From NCBI GenBank assembly GCA_951812975.1, contig CATOTC010000001.1, positions 1,086,001-1,150,000 on the forward strand: a stretch of 64,000 bases of DNA. Reading direction: 5' to 3'. Made by a program: the position numbers and the translations under genes. The notes beneath the pieces were generated by a model. It was not told where the DNA came from. It saw only the letters and a program-made list of their open reading frames with translations, and made no database searches. This DNA is from an uncultured Acidimicrobiales bacterium (lineage in GTDB: Bacteria; Actinomycetota; Acidimicrobiia; Acidimicrobiales; Aldehydirespiratoraceae). Position 1 is the first letter of the stretch; every line of letters starts with the position of its first letter. Below are positions 63,381 to 64,000 of the stretch, in pieces.

Positions 63381-64000
63381 TGGCACCTCCGATTATTCTG
63401 GGGATCGAGTCAGCGACCTCGAGAGTGGGTTGTGCGCTCCGCGATGCATCAGGAGTGCTGGCTGCACGCGAGTCGGCCCAACCCCGTCGCCATGCTGAGT
63501 CTCTGGTGCCTCAGATCGCGGCGATTCTCAGAGAATCCGGCGTGGCCGCTGCAGACATCGAGGTGATTGCTGTGGATGTCGGACCGGGGCTGTACACCGG
63601 ATTGCGGGTCGGAATCACCACAGCAGTCACCATGGCGCATGCACTCGATGCTGTCATGGTTCCGGTCACCTCGCTCGAGTTGGTGGCCCGCCGCGCTGCC
63701 GATGAGGGTGCCGCCGAGAGATCCTGGGAACGCATCGATGCGGTCGTCGATGCGCGTCGCGGCGAACTGTTCCATGCAGCCTTCACACCGGAGGGCGACT
63801 GGATCAGCAAGCCCGATGTCGTCGACCCTCAAGGTTTGGCCGAAATGCTGCGCAGCGCCGCTGCAGAGACTCTGCTCGTCGGCGACGGAGTCGAGGCTCA
63901 CGCGGAGGTCTTCGCTCAAGCGGGTTTCAGCATCGGGCGATGTTCTGTGTATCCGAGTGCTGAGACCATCGTCGAGTTGGCCGCGGCGGCGGTCGCCGCC
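63380..64000 (+). CDS. tsaB: tRNA t6A biosynthesis protein TsaB, partial (3' end outside window)
   Basis: 207 residues are visible from ATG 63380, which overlaps the tsaE stop (TGATG). It begins MAPPIILGIESATSRVGCAL and contains the family hallmarks AESLVPQIAAILRESGV and DVGPGLYTGLRVGITTAVTM, then DARRGELFHAAF. TsaB is an inactive ASKHA-fold partner of TsaD needed to form t6A with TsaE. The frame is open to the window edge. Confidence 0.93.
   Translation, partial: MAPPIILGIESATSRVGCALRDASGVLAARESAQPRRHAESLVPQIAAILRESGVAAADIEVIAVDVGPGLYTGLRVGITTAVTMAHALDAVMVPVTSLELVARRAADEGAAERSWERIDAVVDARRGELFHAAFTPEGDWISKPDVVDPQGLAEMLRSAAAETLLVGDGVEAHAEVFAQAGFSIGRCSVYPSAETIVELAAAAVAA

Overview
The window is chromosomal DNA of a high-GC actinomycete. 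The best guess is class Acidimicrobiia (Ilumatobacter/Microthrix-like lineages). This is inferred from the actinobacterial RpoB/RpoC and Z-type S14, NDMA-dependent alcohol dehydrogenases with a mycofactocin glycosyltransferase, a DUF222/HNH remnant, TANNNT-type -10 boxes and frequent GTG starts. No 16S rRNA gene is present, so the placement is tentative.

Layout. (1) 1-11.4 kb is an accessory region. It holds two paralogous NDMA-type alcohol dehydrogenases (the first cut by the window edge), a 2OG-Fe(II) oxygenase, a DUF4143 AAA ATPase, a truncated DUF222 gene, a Doc-type toxin-antitoxin pair, a DUF2461 protein, a MoxR ATPase with a frameshifted VWA partner, a VapBC pair, MftF and an MFS exporter. 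(2) 11.4-17.8 kb holds tRNA-Thr and tRNA-Met, an ECF sigma/ZAS anti-sigma pair, tRNA-Trp, secE-nusG-rplK-rplA-rplJ-rplL and a tyrosine phosphatase. (3) 17.8-30.3 kb is rpoB-rpoC and rpsL-rpsG-fusA-tuf-rpsJ. (4) 30.3-32.6 kb splits the S10 operon with a lipoprotein gene and an opposing AI-2E-family permease. (5) 32.7-47.3 kb is the rest of the S10/spc/alpha clusters, rplC to rplQ, with secY, adk, infA, rpmJ and rpoA. (6) 47.3-51.2 kb is an accessory island between rplQ and truA: secreted or membrane proteins, an ECF sigma factor and a membrane-anchored probable anti-sigma factor. It looks like a tandemly duplicated module, because both halves begin with the same 21-bp palindrome plus TTGTAAC promoter-like element and end with the same convergent-terminator cassette. 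(7) 51.3-64 kb holds truA, rplM-rpsI, glmM, a giant glmS, acpS, nnr, a lipoprotein/secreted protein pair on the minus strand, a P1 peptidase, tsaE and the start of tsaB.

Most of the window is the transcription/translation core: RNA polymerase alpha, beta and beta', NusG, SecE/SecY, elongation factors, IF-1 and nearly all r-proteins of these clusters. Late genes make UDP-GlcNAc precursors (GlmM, GlmS) and tRNA t6A (TsaE, TsaB). Several core proteins carry unusual acidic low-complexity extensions (NusG N-terminus; L10, L22 and S3 C-termini).

Most unusual observations: the duplicated ECF-controlled secreted-protein island; an infA gene whose only plausible start is CTG behind a perfect AGGAGG; a 1147-residue GlmS; a pentapeptide repeat inside GlmM; a 10-bp duplication that frameshifts the VWA gene; and several genes whose -10 box lies so close to the start codon that leaderless transcription is expected. 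All functional statements come from reading sequence and recalled family motifs; no database search was possible.
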